A stretch of DNA of 50,905 nt from UBA11612 sp964475755. Lineage in GTDB: Bacteria; Pseudomonadota; Alphaproteobacteria; Rhodospirillales; Rhodospirillaceae. Of this stretch, positions 41,372 through 49,535 are shown one piece after another. The position numbers and the translations under genes are program-made. Location: positions 1-50,905 of the forward strand of contig CAYYXR010000019.1 of assembly GCA_964475755.1 (NCBI GenBank), read 5' to 3'. Position 1 is the stretch's first letter. Each line of letters begins with the position of its first letter. Under the pieces are notes generated by a model. The model was given only the letters and a program-made list of their open reading frames with translations, had not been told where the DNA came from and did not search any database.

Positions 41372-41860
41372 TCACTTCTCGGAGAATAGGAAACGCTTCC
41401 GGGCCCCGGAATCCATCACGCCCAGCATAACCTTGCGGAAGCCCTCGACGGCCACGGCGCCCGCATCCTTATAGGCGGCGGCAATCCGGGCGCGCTGCTC
41501 GGATGTCAGTTCCTGCTCCAGAGCCTGCCCCTTTTCGGTCAGTTGCAGTAGCCGCTGGCGCCGGTCGGCGGTGCCCGGTTTCTGCTGGATGTACCCTTCG
41601 CGTACCAATTGACTCAGGACCCGTGACAGGCTTTGTTTGGTAATTGAGAGAATTTCGAGTAATTCACTCACGGGGATCTCGGGGTACCGCCCTACGAAAT
41701 AAATAACCCTGTGGTGGGCACGCCCGAAATGAAGTTTCGCCAGGATGGCATCGCCGCGGGACGTGAAATCCCGGTAGGCGAAAAACAGGAGTTCAATGCC
41801 CTGGCGCAGGTCTTCATCCCGTAGAAACAACGGGTTAACGGTCGTTTTTTGATCTGGCAT
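41372..41860 (-). CDS. petP: MarR-family regulator, PetP-like
   Basis: A 162-residue MarR-type winged-helix regulator. The helix-turn-helix and wing are in IPVSELLEILSITKQSLSRVLSQLVREGYIQ and ADRRQRLLQLTEKG. An AGGAG ribosome site precedes the ATG. It is first in a three-gene operon with the PetR-like regulator and a histidine kinase, and divergent from ilvE over a 164-base region that contains two TATAAT-like elements (near 41888 and 41920). In Rhodobacter the corresponding petP-petR pair affects cytochrome bc1 production; function here is inferred. Confidence 0.82.
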   Translation of the reverse strand: MPDQKTTVNPLFLRDEDLRQGIELLFFAYRDFTSRGDAILAKLHFGRAHHRVIYFVGRYPEIPVSELLEILSITKQSLSRVLSQLVREGYIQQKPGTADRRQRLLQLTEKGQALEQELTSEQRARIAAAYKDAGAVAVEGFRKVMLGVMDSGARKRFLFSEK

Positions 41861-42024
41861 CGTGAGCGTCTCCTAAACTTTCCCCCCTATAATGCCAGAA
41901 GATAGGTCAGTATTGTTGCTATAATTGCGGATTTAGTGTTACAGATTTGCGGACAGCACCATTTTTAGGTAATAAAGTTTTCAAAAGCGGTGCCAAAAAG
42001 ACAGGGAAGTACTGAGGTTGAACA

Positions 42025-42927
42025 ATGAGCGCGCCTTCTTTTGACGATCGTGATGGATATATCTGGATGAACGGCGAATTGGTGCCTTGGCGAGGCGCCA
42101 AGTTGCACGTGCTGACGCATGCTTTGCACTACGCGTCTTCGGTGTTTGAGGGTATTCGCGCCTATGGTGGAAAGGCCTTCAAGCTCAGAGAGCACATGGA
42201 GCGCCTGGAATATTCCGCGCAGACGTTGGATATGAAAATGCCTTTCACCGTCGATCAGATGTGTGAAGCGACGGAAGAAACACTGCGCAAGAACAATATC
42301 TCCGATGGTTATATCCGGCCTGTGGTGTGGCGCGGTTCGGAACAAATGGGCGTTCCGGCACGCAGCGCGACCATTCACGCGGCGATCGGATGCTGGGTTT
42401 GGCCCCAATACTTTTCGCTAGAAGCCCGCTTGAAGGGCATTCGCTTGTTGATGGCGAAATGGCGCCGCCCGGATCCTGCGTGCGCGCCGGTTTTTGCGAA
42501 AGCTGCAGGCCTTTATATGATCTGTACGTTAAGCAAACATGATGCCGAGCGCGCGGGCTACGATGATGCGTTGTTTTTGGATTGGCGCGGCCACGTGGCC
42601 GAGGCAACCGGGGCGAACGTCTTCTTCGTGTTCGACGGCGAGATTCACACGCCGAAGCCAGACTGTTTCTTGGACGGCATTACCCGTCGCACGGTCATCG
42701 ATTTGGCCAAAAAGCGCGGCTACAAAATCGTCGAGCGTACCATTATGCCTGAGGAAATGGCCAAGGCGCAGGAATGCTTCTTGACCGGCACCGCCGCCGA
42801 GGTCACGCCCGTTCGCGAGATCGACGGAAAATACACCTTCACGCCCGGTGACGTGTGCCGCACGCTTATGTCGGATTTCGATGCGCTTGTCGGCAGGGTC
42901 GAACCGGCAAAGTCGACAGCGGCGTAA
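42025..42927 (+). CDS. ilvE: Branched-chain amino acid aminotransferase
   Basis: IlvE, 300 residues, a class-IV PLP-dependent aminotransferase for the last step of leucine, isoleucine and valine synthesis. The PLP lysine is Lys159 in FAKAAG; the substrate motifs HALHYASSVFEGIRAY and EATGANVFFV and the C-terminal LTGTAAEVTPV are intact. GAGG lies ahead of the ATG. It is divergent from the MarR-like gene and convergent with moaE. Confidence 0.94.
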   Translation: MSAPSFDDRDGYIWMNGELVPWRGAKLHVLTHALHYASSVFEGIRAYGGKAFKLREHMERLEYSAQTLDMKMPFTVDQMCEATEETLRKNNISDGYIRPVVWRGSEQMGVPARSATIHAAIGCWVWPQYFSLEARLKGIRLLMAKWRRPDPACAPVFAKAAGLYMICTLSKHDAERAGYDDALFLDWRGHVAEATGANVFFVFDGEIHTPKPDCFLDGITRRTVIDLAKKRGYKIVERTIMPEEMAKAQECFLTGTAAEVTPVREIDGKYTFTPGDVCRTLMSDFDALVGRVEPAKSTAA

Positions 42928-42954
42928 AATATCCGCACTGCAAGCCGGACCGAT

Positions 42955-43440
42955 TCAGCGCGCCTTCCACCGGGAGGCGCGCACATTGTCGCTTTCTTTC
43001 GCCGCGACCCATGAGGAGTCCGTGTCCGTAAATTCTTTTTTCCAAAACGGCGCTTGGGTTTTCAGCCAGTCCATAAGAAAACGGCAGGCATCGAAGGCGG
43101 GGTCACGGTGCGCGCTTGCCACGGCGACCAAAACGATGGGATCGCCCGGGGTGAAGTCGCCGAATCTGTGAACGACGGTCACGGCATCGATTTCCCAGCG
43201 CCCTGCGGCTTCTTCGCACAGCTCGTTGAGTTGCCGTTCGGCCATGCCCGGGTAGTGCTCCAACGTCATTGAAGAGACAGCCTTGCCGCTTTCCCGGGCT
43301 TCACCTTGAAAATCGCGCATTTGACCCACGAAAGTCGCAATACCGCCTGATCCGGCGTTGGCGCGGCAAAAGACAGACACCTCTTTCCCGGGGTCAAAGG
43401 CATTTTGTTGCACGCGAATAGTGATCATTCTTCGGTCCAT
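42955..43440 (-). CDS. moaE: Molybdopterin synthase catalytic subunit
   Basis: MoaE, 161 residues, the large subunit of molybdopterin synthase, which adds sulfur from MoaD to cyclic pyranopterin. The motif FVGQMRDF is near the N-terminus, EHYPGMAE in the centre, and the catalytic lysines Lys127 and Lys134 in LKTQAPFWKKE. The first four residues may belong to a start at the second Met (43428). In many Alphaproteobacteria moaE follows moaD directly; here a gene on the opposite strand separates them by about 1.4 kb. Confidence 0.95.
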   Translation of the reverse strand: MDRRMITIRVQQNAFDPGKEVSVFCRANAGSGGIATFVGQMRDFQGEARESGKAVSSMTLEHYPGMAERQLNELCEEAAGRWEIDAVTVVHRFGDFTPGDPIVLVAVASAHRDPAFDACRFLMDWLKTQAPFWKKEFTDTDSSWVAAKESDNVRASRWKAR

Positions 43441-43535
43441 CTATTTCAGACAGTATAGCTCAATCGGCGTAGGGATGTACGTCTCCAATGCGTTATGTTT
43501 GAAAGTTCGTAAGCTCAAAGGGATTCGGTTCCGGC

Positions 43536-44858
43536 ATGAACGGCGATTACGCCACGTGTATGCAAGACGGCGGCCGTGCGGCGGTCGAGGGGCGCTGGCA
43601 GGAAGCGGAGTCATTGCTTCGCGAAGCTGCGCGCTTGGAGCCGAAATCAGCGGACGCACATCGTAGCTTGGCCGCTGTATTACATATGTCCAATCAGCTC
43701 GATGCCGCCATCGACATGTGGCGAACAGCAATTGAACTGGAGCCGAGTTCGTCAACAAGCCACTTTAATCTTGGCTTGATTTACCTGGGGCAGCAGAATT
43801 TTGAGAAGGCGAAACATAGTTTCTCCGAAGCCCTGCGCCTTAAACCGGGGCTTGCCGACGCGGCGTTTAATCTTGGCCGTATCGCCTACCATGAAGACGA
43901 CCGGTCAAAGGCTCGTACATATTTCGAGAACGCCGTGCGCGCGCAACCGAGCCACGGCAAGGCCCATGCCTCATTGATCCAAATGCTCACCGAACTCGGT
44001 TTGGAAAAAGAAGCCATATCTGCGGGCAATCAGGCGATTCAGGCCTTGCGCGGCACTTGGACCGATCCGCCAAAAGGCTACGTAGAGATCCTAATGCACG
44101 TCGCCAATGCGTACCGTCGCATCGAAGATCTGGGCAGCGCGGCCATGTGGTATCGCGAGGCGGTTGCTTTGGACCCCGACAACTACATTGCCAAACACCT
44201 TCTTGCCGCCGCCGAGGGTGTTCTTACGGAAGAGCATACGAAAGAATACACGACCCGGTCATTCGACATATTCGCCGGCAGTTTCGAGGATCATTTGTTG
44301 AATGTGCTCGGTTACCAATCGCCGGACATATTGACGGAACATCTGCACAATTTGAAACCAGACACTCATGCCTTTCCATCTGTACTGGACCTTGGGTGCG
44401 GGACCGGCCTCATGGGCGTGTCTCTTGCCAAGCATTTCGAAGTGAAAAATCTAGTCGGTATTGATTTGTCTCAGAACATGCTTGAGCAAGCCGAGTCCAA
44501 ATCCCTGTATCACCAACTGATAAAGGGAGATATCGAACCTGTTATGGAGGGTTTCGAGGCCAACTTTGATCTCATCGTGGCTGCCGACGTTTTCATCTAT
44601 ATCGGTAAAGTTTCGGGCATTTTTAAGCAGGCATTCCAGCGGCTGAATCCGCAGGGCGTATTTGCCTTCACGGTCGAGGACAGCCAGAGCGGTGACGTGG
44701 CGCTGGCTCCGACTGGGCGATATCAACACTCTAGGTCATACGTGCGTAATCTCGCGCGGGACTACGGCTTCAAAGTCGTGCACGAAGCTGAGGGAATGTT
44801 ACGCAAAGACGCCCGCAATGATATACGCGGCAGATACTTTTATTTGCAGCAGGAATAG
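43536..44858 (+). CDS. TPR-repeat SAM-dependent methyltransferase
   Basis: A 440-residue fusion. About six tetratricopeptide repeats (11-235), with canonical consensus pieces such as SHFNLGLIYLGQQNFEKA and AAFNLGRIAYHEDDRSKA, are joined to a class-I methyltransferase domain (about 240-440). SAM motif I is VLDLGCGTGLMGVSLA, with LIVAADVFIYIGKV and RLNPQGVFAFTVED downstream. The TPR part probably binds a protein partner that the methyltransferase modifies. It lies on the + strand inside the otherwise minus-strand uvrC-pgsA-moaD-moaE string, with under 100 bases to moaE and 26 bases to moaD. Substrate unknown. Confidence 0.85.
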   Translation: MNGDYATCMQDGGRAAVEGRWQEAESLLREAARLEPKSADAHRSLAAVLHMSNQLDAAIDMWRTAIELEPSSSTSHFNLGLIYLGQQNFEKAKHSFSEALRLKPGLADAAFNLGRIAYHEDDRSKARTYFENAVRAQPSHGKAHASLIQMLTELGLEKEAISAGNQAIQALRGTWTDPPKGYVEILMHVANAYRRIEDLGSAAMWYREAVALDPDNYIAKHLLAAAEGVLTEEHTKEYTTRSFDIFAGSFEDHLLNVLGYQSPDILTEHLHNLKPDTHAFPSVLDLGCGTGLMGVSLAKHFEVKNLVGIDLSQNMLEQAESKSLYHQLIKGDIEPVMEGFEANFDLIVAADVFIYIGKVSGIFKQAFQRLNPQGVFAFTVEDSQSGDVALAPTGRYQHSRSYVRNLARDYGFKVVHEAEGMLRKDARNDIRGRYFYLQQE

Positions 44859-44884
44859 GCGGTCGGTTTTCAGAAGAATACCGG

Positions 44885-45136
44885 TCAGCCGCCCGTCACT
44901 GGCGGAAAAAAGGCCACTTCTTTGGCGTCTTTGATGCGCGCCGAATGATCGACATGAGTCTGGTCAACAGCCGCCTTGATGGATTTCCGGTTTTCGAACG
45001 CGTCTTTGTGCTTGTCGCTTTGAGTGGACAGCCAATCCATAAGCGCGGCCACCGTTTCCACATCCTCTGGCAGTGACACCACCTCTTCGCTGATGCCCAC
45101 TTTTTCCTTCACCCAGGCAAAATAAAGAACTGTCAC
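44885..45136 (-). CDS. moaD: Molybdopterin synthase sulfur carrier subunit
   Basis: MoaD, 83 residues, a ubiquitin-like sulfur carrier that ends in the Gly-Gly tail (VTGG) that is adenylated and thiocarboxylated. The N-terminal VLYFAWVKEKVGISEEVVSLP is typical. ThiS-like proteins share the tail, but the sequence and the pgsA-moaD-moaE context favour MoaD. It lies six bases after pgsA, in one operon with uvrC and pgsA. Confidence 0.93.
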   Translation of the reverse strand: MTVLYFAWVKEKVGISEEVVSLPEDVETVAALMDWLSTQSDKHKDAFENRKSIKAAVDQTHVDHSARIKDAKEVAFFPPVTGG

Positions 45137-45142
45137 TTTTAA

Positions 45143-45733
45143 TCAGGTCTCGTTCGTATTGTCGGAAGCGGGCTTGGGTGGTTGCGCAACCGGGCCATTC
45201 ATATGTTTAAGTCCCGCCTTCAAGTAATCATAGCCCGTTACAAGCGTAAGGAGGGCCGCCAACCATAGCAACACCTCGCCGATTGCTTGCACCATTGGCA
45301 CCGCGTCGCCCACAATTAAAAACCCGAGCGCGACCATCTGCACGGTTGTCTTGCCCTTGGCGAGTTTGGTGACCGGCAATCCAACACGAAGTTCCGCGAG
45401 AAATTCTCTGAGCCCGGAAACGAGAATTTCGCGCAGCATTATGATAATTGCGGGAATGTAGGACCAAATTTCGACCCGACCGAAGCCCACAAGCATGAGA
45501 AGGATGGAGGCGACCAGAAGCTTGTCTGCAATAGGATCCAGGAATCGTCCCAGCCGCGATACTTGATTGGCGCGCCGCGCCAGGTAGCCGTCGAAGAAAT
45601 CCGTGACGCCCGCAAGAATGAACAGCGATACCGCGACCCACCTCATAAGGGTGCTGTCAAAAAAGAAAGTCGCCACCACAATTGGAATGATGGCGATGCG
45701 CGAAAGAGTCAGGATGTTGGGTAGATTGAGCAA
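45143..45733 (-). CDS. pgsA: CDP-diacylglycerol-glycerol-3-phosphate 3-phosphatidyltransferase
   Basis: PgsA, 196 residues, an inner-membrane enzyme that makes phosphatidylglycerol phosphate. The CDP-alcohol phosphotransferase motif is complete in DFFDGYLARRANQVSRLGRF plus LDPIADK. Five to six hydrophobic spans are visible. The start follows the uvrC stop by 27 bases. Downstream it leads into moaD. Confidence 0.95.
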   Translation of the reverse strand: MLNLPNILTLSRIAIIPIVVATFFFDSTLMRWVAVSLFILAGVTDFFDGYLARRANQVSRLGRFLDPIADKLLVASILLMLVGFGRVEIWSYIPAIIIMLREILVSGLREFLAELRVGLPVTKLAKGKTTVQMVALGFLIVGDAVPMVQAIGEVLLWLAALLTLVTGYDYLKAGLKHMNGPVAQPPKPASDNTNET

Positions 45734-45760
45734 GTTTAGCCTCGGGAATTCTTGGCGATG

Positions 45761-47647
45761 TTACCCTTCGGGGTGGAAGTGGTCATAGATTTTTTTGGCT
45801 GTGTTGGCATTAATTCCCGGTGCCGCCCGCAAATCTGCCAGTCCAGCCGCCGCGACGGCTTTGGCCGAGCCGAAATGCCGGAGCAGTGTCTTCTTTCTAG
45901 CCGGGCCGATACCCGAAACCTCGTCCAGGAGGGACTGGCCGATAGCTTTGGAGCGTTTCGCGCGGTGCGTGGTTATTGCAAATCTGTGGGCTTCATCTCG
46001 TAAACGTTGCAAAAAATACAGAACCGGGTGATTTGGCGGCAACGTAAAGGGCGTCCGATCGGGCACAAAAAATTGCTCGCGCCCGGCATTTCGATCCGGG
46101 CCCTTGGCGATGGACGCGATCGGGACGTCGTCGATCCCGAGATCGCCAAACACCGAAAGCCCCGCGCTGAGTTGTCCTTGGCCGCCATCAAGTAGAACAA
46201 GGTCGGGCCATTGTCCGCGGGTCCGGTCCGGGTCCTCTTTTTGGGCGCGGGCAAATCGGCGAGTCAACACTTCGCGCATGGCACCGTAGTCATCACCCGC
46301 CGCCAAATCCTTCGATTTAATGTTAAATTTCCGGTAGGCGTTTTTCATCAGGCCACCGGGCCCGGTGACAATCATCGCGCCGACCATATTCGTACCCGAG
46401 ATGTGCGAGTTGTCGTAGACCTCGATCCGCTCCGGTGTGGAGCTGAGCTCAAACACCTCCGCAACGCCGTCCAGCAATCTTCTTTGCGCGGTGTTTTCGG
46501 CAAGTCGCCGCTCCAAGGCTTCGCGCGCATTGAGTTCCGTATGATTGACGAGGTTGCGGCGGTCGCCGCGTTGCGGGACGCTAACTTTGACCTTGCGATC
46601 CGCCCGCAGGGTTAGCGCGGCTTCCAATATTTCTTTGTACGGCGGCGCTAGGTTTACGACAATTTCTTTGGGCGGTTTATACGACGCATAAAACTGACCG
46701 ATGAAGGCTTCTAGAATTTCGCCGTCTTCGTCGTCTGCGGCATGAGACGGATAGTAGGCGCGGTTCCCGAAATTCTGATCATTGCGGAAAAAGAAAACCT
46801 GGATGCACGATTGATTTCCCGCCCGATACAACGCGATGACGTCGGCTTCGCCTAATCCTGAAACATTTATGTCTTGATGTGCTTGCACGGCCGTGAGCGC
46901 GCGGATGCGGTCGCGGAACGCCGCGGCGGCTTCGTACTCCAGATTTGCGCTGGCGGCGTCCATCCGGCGGGCCAACTTGACTTGGACGTCTTGACTGTCG
47001 CCGCGCAGGAAATCCCTAGCTTGGTGCAGTAATTCTGCGTATTCCGCTTGGCTTACGTACCCCACGCACGGGGCCGCGCAGCGTTTGATTTGGTATAACA
47101 AACAAGGCCTTGTCCGGTTTGAAAAAACGGAATCTGTACAACTGCGAAGAAGAAAAACCTTTTGCAGGGCCGTGAGCGTTGAATTTACGGCGCCGGCGGA
47201 GGCAAACGGCCCGAAGTACTCGTGCTCTTTCGCGCGGGCGCCGCGATGCTTCGTGATCCGCGGAAATTCATGGTTGCCCTGAACCTGGATGTAAGGAAAC
47301 GATTTATCGTCTCGCAGAAGGATGTTGTAGCGCGGCTTGAGTTCCTTGATCAGGTTGCTTTCCAACAGCAAGGCTTCCGCCTCTGTGTGGGTCGTGACGA
47401 TTTCACAGGTATGGGTCGCCATGACCATGCGCTGCAATCGAGTGGGCATACGATCCACGCGCAAGTATGACGCAACACGCTTTTTGAGGTTTTTGGCTTT
47501 GCCGACATACAAGACGTCTCCATCCGCATTTATCATGCGATAGACCCCGGGTCGCGGCGGTAAGGTCTTTACCGTTGTGGTAAGCACGTCTAATCCGTTT
47601 CGAGGCGCACGCGCTTCGGGTGAAGTTAGAGAATTTTCCACAGTCAT
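45761..47647 (-). CDS. uvrC: Excinuclease ABC subunit C
   Basis: UvrC, 628 residues, making both incisions in nucleotide excision repair. The N-terminal GIY-YIG-type domain has GVYRMINADGDVLYVGKAKNLKKRV; a cysteine motif region around RTRPCLLYQIKRCAAPC follows, then a UVR helix and the C-terminal RNase-H-like nuclease (SHISGTNMVGAMIV, LLDGGQGQLSAG) and helix-hairpin-helix (GIGPARKKTLLRHFG). It heads the operon with pgsA and moaD. The 523-base gap upstream has no gene but carries DnaA-box-like sites. Confidence 0.97.
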   Translation of the reverse strand: MTVENSLTSPEARAPRNGLDVLTTTVKTLPPRPGVYRMINADGDVLYVGKAKNLKKRVASYLRVDRMPTRLQRMVMATHTCEIVTTHTEAEALLLESNLIKELKPRYNILLRDDKSFPYIQVQGNHEFPRITKHRGARAKEHEYFGPFASAGAVNSTLTALQKVFLLRSCTDSVFSNRTRPCLLYQIKRCAAPCVGYVSQAEYAELLHQARDFLRGDSQDVQVKLARRMDAASANLEYEAAAAFRDRIRALTAVQAHQDINVSGLGEADVIALYRAGNQSCIQVFFFRNDQNFGNRAYYPSHAADDEDGEILEAFIGQFYASYKPPKEIVVNLAPPYKEILEAALTLRADRKVKVSVPQRGDRRNLVNHTELNAREALERRLAENTAQRRLLDGVAEVFELSSTPERIEVYDNSHISGTNMVGAMIVTGPGGLMKNAYRKFNIKSKDLAAGDDYGAMREVLTRRFARAQKEDPDRTRGQWPDLVLLDGGQGQLSAGLSVFGDLGIDDVPIASIAKGPDRNAGREQFFVPDRTPFTLPPNHPVLYFLQRLRDEAHRFAITTHRAKRSKAIGQSLLDEVSGIGPARKKTLLRHFGSAKAVAAAGLADLRAAPGINANTAKKIYDHFHPEG

Positions 47648-48170
47648 CGGCAGGTCGTGTCCGGCATGTTCTGATGATCTACCAAATGGGGAAGGGGTTT
47701 GGCGAACGTGAGTTCACGTTACCTGCAATTACGGATGCAGGGCAGTTTCCGTACGCTTTTCACGGCAGTAGCGTCACTGTCATCGTCCAGAAACACACAA
47801 CCACCTCCATTGGTCCGCTGTGGCTTTATCGGATATCCACGAAATATGTGGACAACTTTGTTGATAACCTACCGCGACCATGTAACCGGTGGCTTTCCTC
47901 TTGGATTCAGCCCTCTATGATCAATTTTTGGGCATAAATCATAAACCGTTGTTTTGTATTAAGTAATTAGTCTTCGCCAAATCCATCAATCCAGGGCCCG
48001 GTTGTTACATTGTCCAATCGGCGTGGCAGTCGACAAGCTTCTGTGCTTGTGAACAACTTCGCTTGACAGTGGCTCGGCTTGCTCGGTTAGTTACGATTCG
48101 ATGGCAGAAATTAAGACATTTTTGTGCCGCACCCGAAATTTTGCGGTGCCATAGGCCCGTTTTATTTCAG
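47648..48170. promoter_or_regulatory. Gene-free region upstream of uvrC with DnaA-box-like sites and AT-rich stretch
   Basis: No convincing gene lies in these 523 bases. Sites resembling DnaA boxes are at 47833-47841 (ATATCCACG), 47847-47855 (minus strand, TTGTCCACA), 47859-47867 (minus strand, TTATCAACA) and 48048-48056 (minus strand, TTGTTCACA). An AT-rich stretch runs roughly 47915-47975. This could be a DnaA-controlled promoter or an origin-like region. Both are inferred; uvrC is not a usual neighbour of oriC in this class. Confidence 0.45.
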
Positions 48171-48605
48171 TCAGTCTGCTCTGCGTGGCCGAGGTGAAAG
48201 TCCTGAGAAACGCTCAATTTCGATTCCGACGCTCCCAGCATCGTCAAAGACATCCAGTTTTTCGACACGAACGCGCGCGGAGCGGCAAGCGCAGTCCTGA
48301 AGACAAACGGCGGCTATGCGGTCTGCCAGGGTTTCGGCCAAATTTATGTGTCCATCGGCAACAATCGCGCGCACGCGGGTCACGATGTCCTCGTAGCAAA
48401 CCACGTTTTCGAGCTTATCGCCGTGCGGGATCGCGTCCTCTTGTATACCCAAATCAAGATTAATCCGTACGCGTTGTGTTCTGCCCTTTTCGTGCTGGTG
48501 GACGCCGATATTGCACTCCAGAACAAGGTCTCTCACAAAAACATGCCGTAAGCCCGCGGCGCCATCCGCGATTTTAAGCGGCGCAATAACAGTACCTTTG
48601 CTCAT
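48171..48605 (-). CDS. folB: Dihydroneopterin aldolase
   Basis: FolB, 144 residues, which cleaves dihydroneopterin in folate synthesis (or epimerises it). Core motifs are VFVRDLVLECNIGVHQHEKGRTQRV, YEDIVTRVRAIVADGHINLAETLADRIA and the C-terminal RVRVEKLDVFDDAGSVGIEI. ATG 48605 is chosen; a longer open frame overlaps the next gene. It lies 23 bases downstream of a pteridine-reductase-like SDR, which supports a pterin pathway pair. Confidence 0.88.
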   Translation of the reverse strand: MSKGTVIAPLKIADGAAGLRHVFVRDLVLECNIGVHQHEKGRTQRVRINLDLGIQEDAIPHGDKLENVVCYEDIVTRVRAIVADGHINLAETLADRIAAVCLQDCACRSARVRVEKLDVFDDAGSVGIEIERFSGLSPRPRRAD

Positions 48606-48628
48606 CTGAGTTCCTTTTCCATTGAACT

Positions 48629-49414
48629 CTATCCTTCCATATCGCCTTTGGATGCGTCCCGATGCCATCCCAAATGCTGGCCGCCGTCCAAAGCTATCAT
48701 TTGTCCCGTCATCGCGGGCGAGGAAAGGATGAACCGGGCCGCGGCGCAAATTTCTTCAGATGTCGTGCCGCGCTTGAGCGGCATTGAGGCGCACTGCTCG
48801 TCAAACTCCGCTTGGCTTTGGTGTACGCTCGGCAATGTTGGCCCAGGCCCAATGGCATTGACCCGGATGCCCGGCGCCAGCGCCATGGCCATGGTTTGGG
48901 TCAATGTCCAAAGCCCCGCCTTGCTGACCGTATATGAGGTGAAATAAGGCGTCAGGTTCCAAACCCGCTCATCGACAATGTTTATAATCGCGCCGGATGC
49001 GTTTTCCGGAACCTGCGCGGCAAATCCTTGAGAGAGCAGAAATGGCGCGCGTAAATTGATATTCATGTGCGCGTCCCAGCTTGCAAGGGTTGCGCTGCGC
49101 ACGTCATCTCGCTCAAAGATGGAGGCGTTGTTGATCAAGCATCCGACGGGACCTAGTGCGTCGCAAACTTTTGAAATGAGGGATGAAACCTGGGCTGGGT
49201 CCGACAACTCAGCGCCGAAGATTTCTGCCTTTCCGCCGCTCTTGGTAATTGAATCGGCGACCGCGCGCGCGTCGTCCGCCGATGTATTATAGTGAACGGC
49301 GACGGACCAGCCCGCGGCCCCTAGATCCTCTGCCAGGGAGCGGCCGATACGGCGTCCGGCACCCGTAATGAGCACGGTCCTGGATGTAACATCGCTGGTA
49401 AACGTGGTGGGCAT
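48629..49414 (-). CDS. SDR oxidoreductase, pteridine reductase-like (FolM/PTR1 type)
   Basis: A short-chain dehydrogenase of 261 residues. The cofactor motif VLITGAGRRIGRSLAEDL has the Arg-Arg-x-Gly form characteristic of PTR1/FolM pteridine reductases rather than the usual GxxxGxG. LINNASIF follows, and the catalytic YTVSKAGLW is intact. It precedes folB in the same direction, so dihydromonapterin or dihydrofolate reduction is a reasonable inference. General SDR activity cannot be excluded. Confidence 0.85.
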   Translation of the reverse strand: MPTTFTSDVTSRTVLITGAGRRIGRSLAEDLGAAGWSVAVHYNTSADDARAVADSITKSGGKAEIFGAELSDPAQVSSLISKVCDALGPVGCLINNASIFERDDVRSATLASWDAHMNINLRAPFLLSQGFAAQVPENASGAIINIVDERVWNLTPYFTSYTVSKAGLWTLTQTMAMALAPGIRVNAIGPGPTLPSVHQSQAEFDEQCASMPLKRGTTSEEICAAARFILSSPAMTGQMIALDGGQHLGWHRDASKGDMEG

Positions 49415-49535
49415 TGTGGCTCCTCGCCGAAGGGCTTCTACCTAAACGGGGCCGGGGCCCAGGGCAAGGCTCTGACAGGGCTGTCATGTTTCTAAGCTTG
49501 CCGCGGCCCGCCTAAAGCGGGAATAAGAACTGGAA

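Noticed and set aside
47620..47937. A 105-codon open frame on the + strand ahead of uvrC
   Set aside because: It starts inside uvrC on the opposite strand, lacks a ribosome site and has no recognisable features; the DnaA-like sites fall within it.
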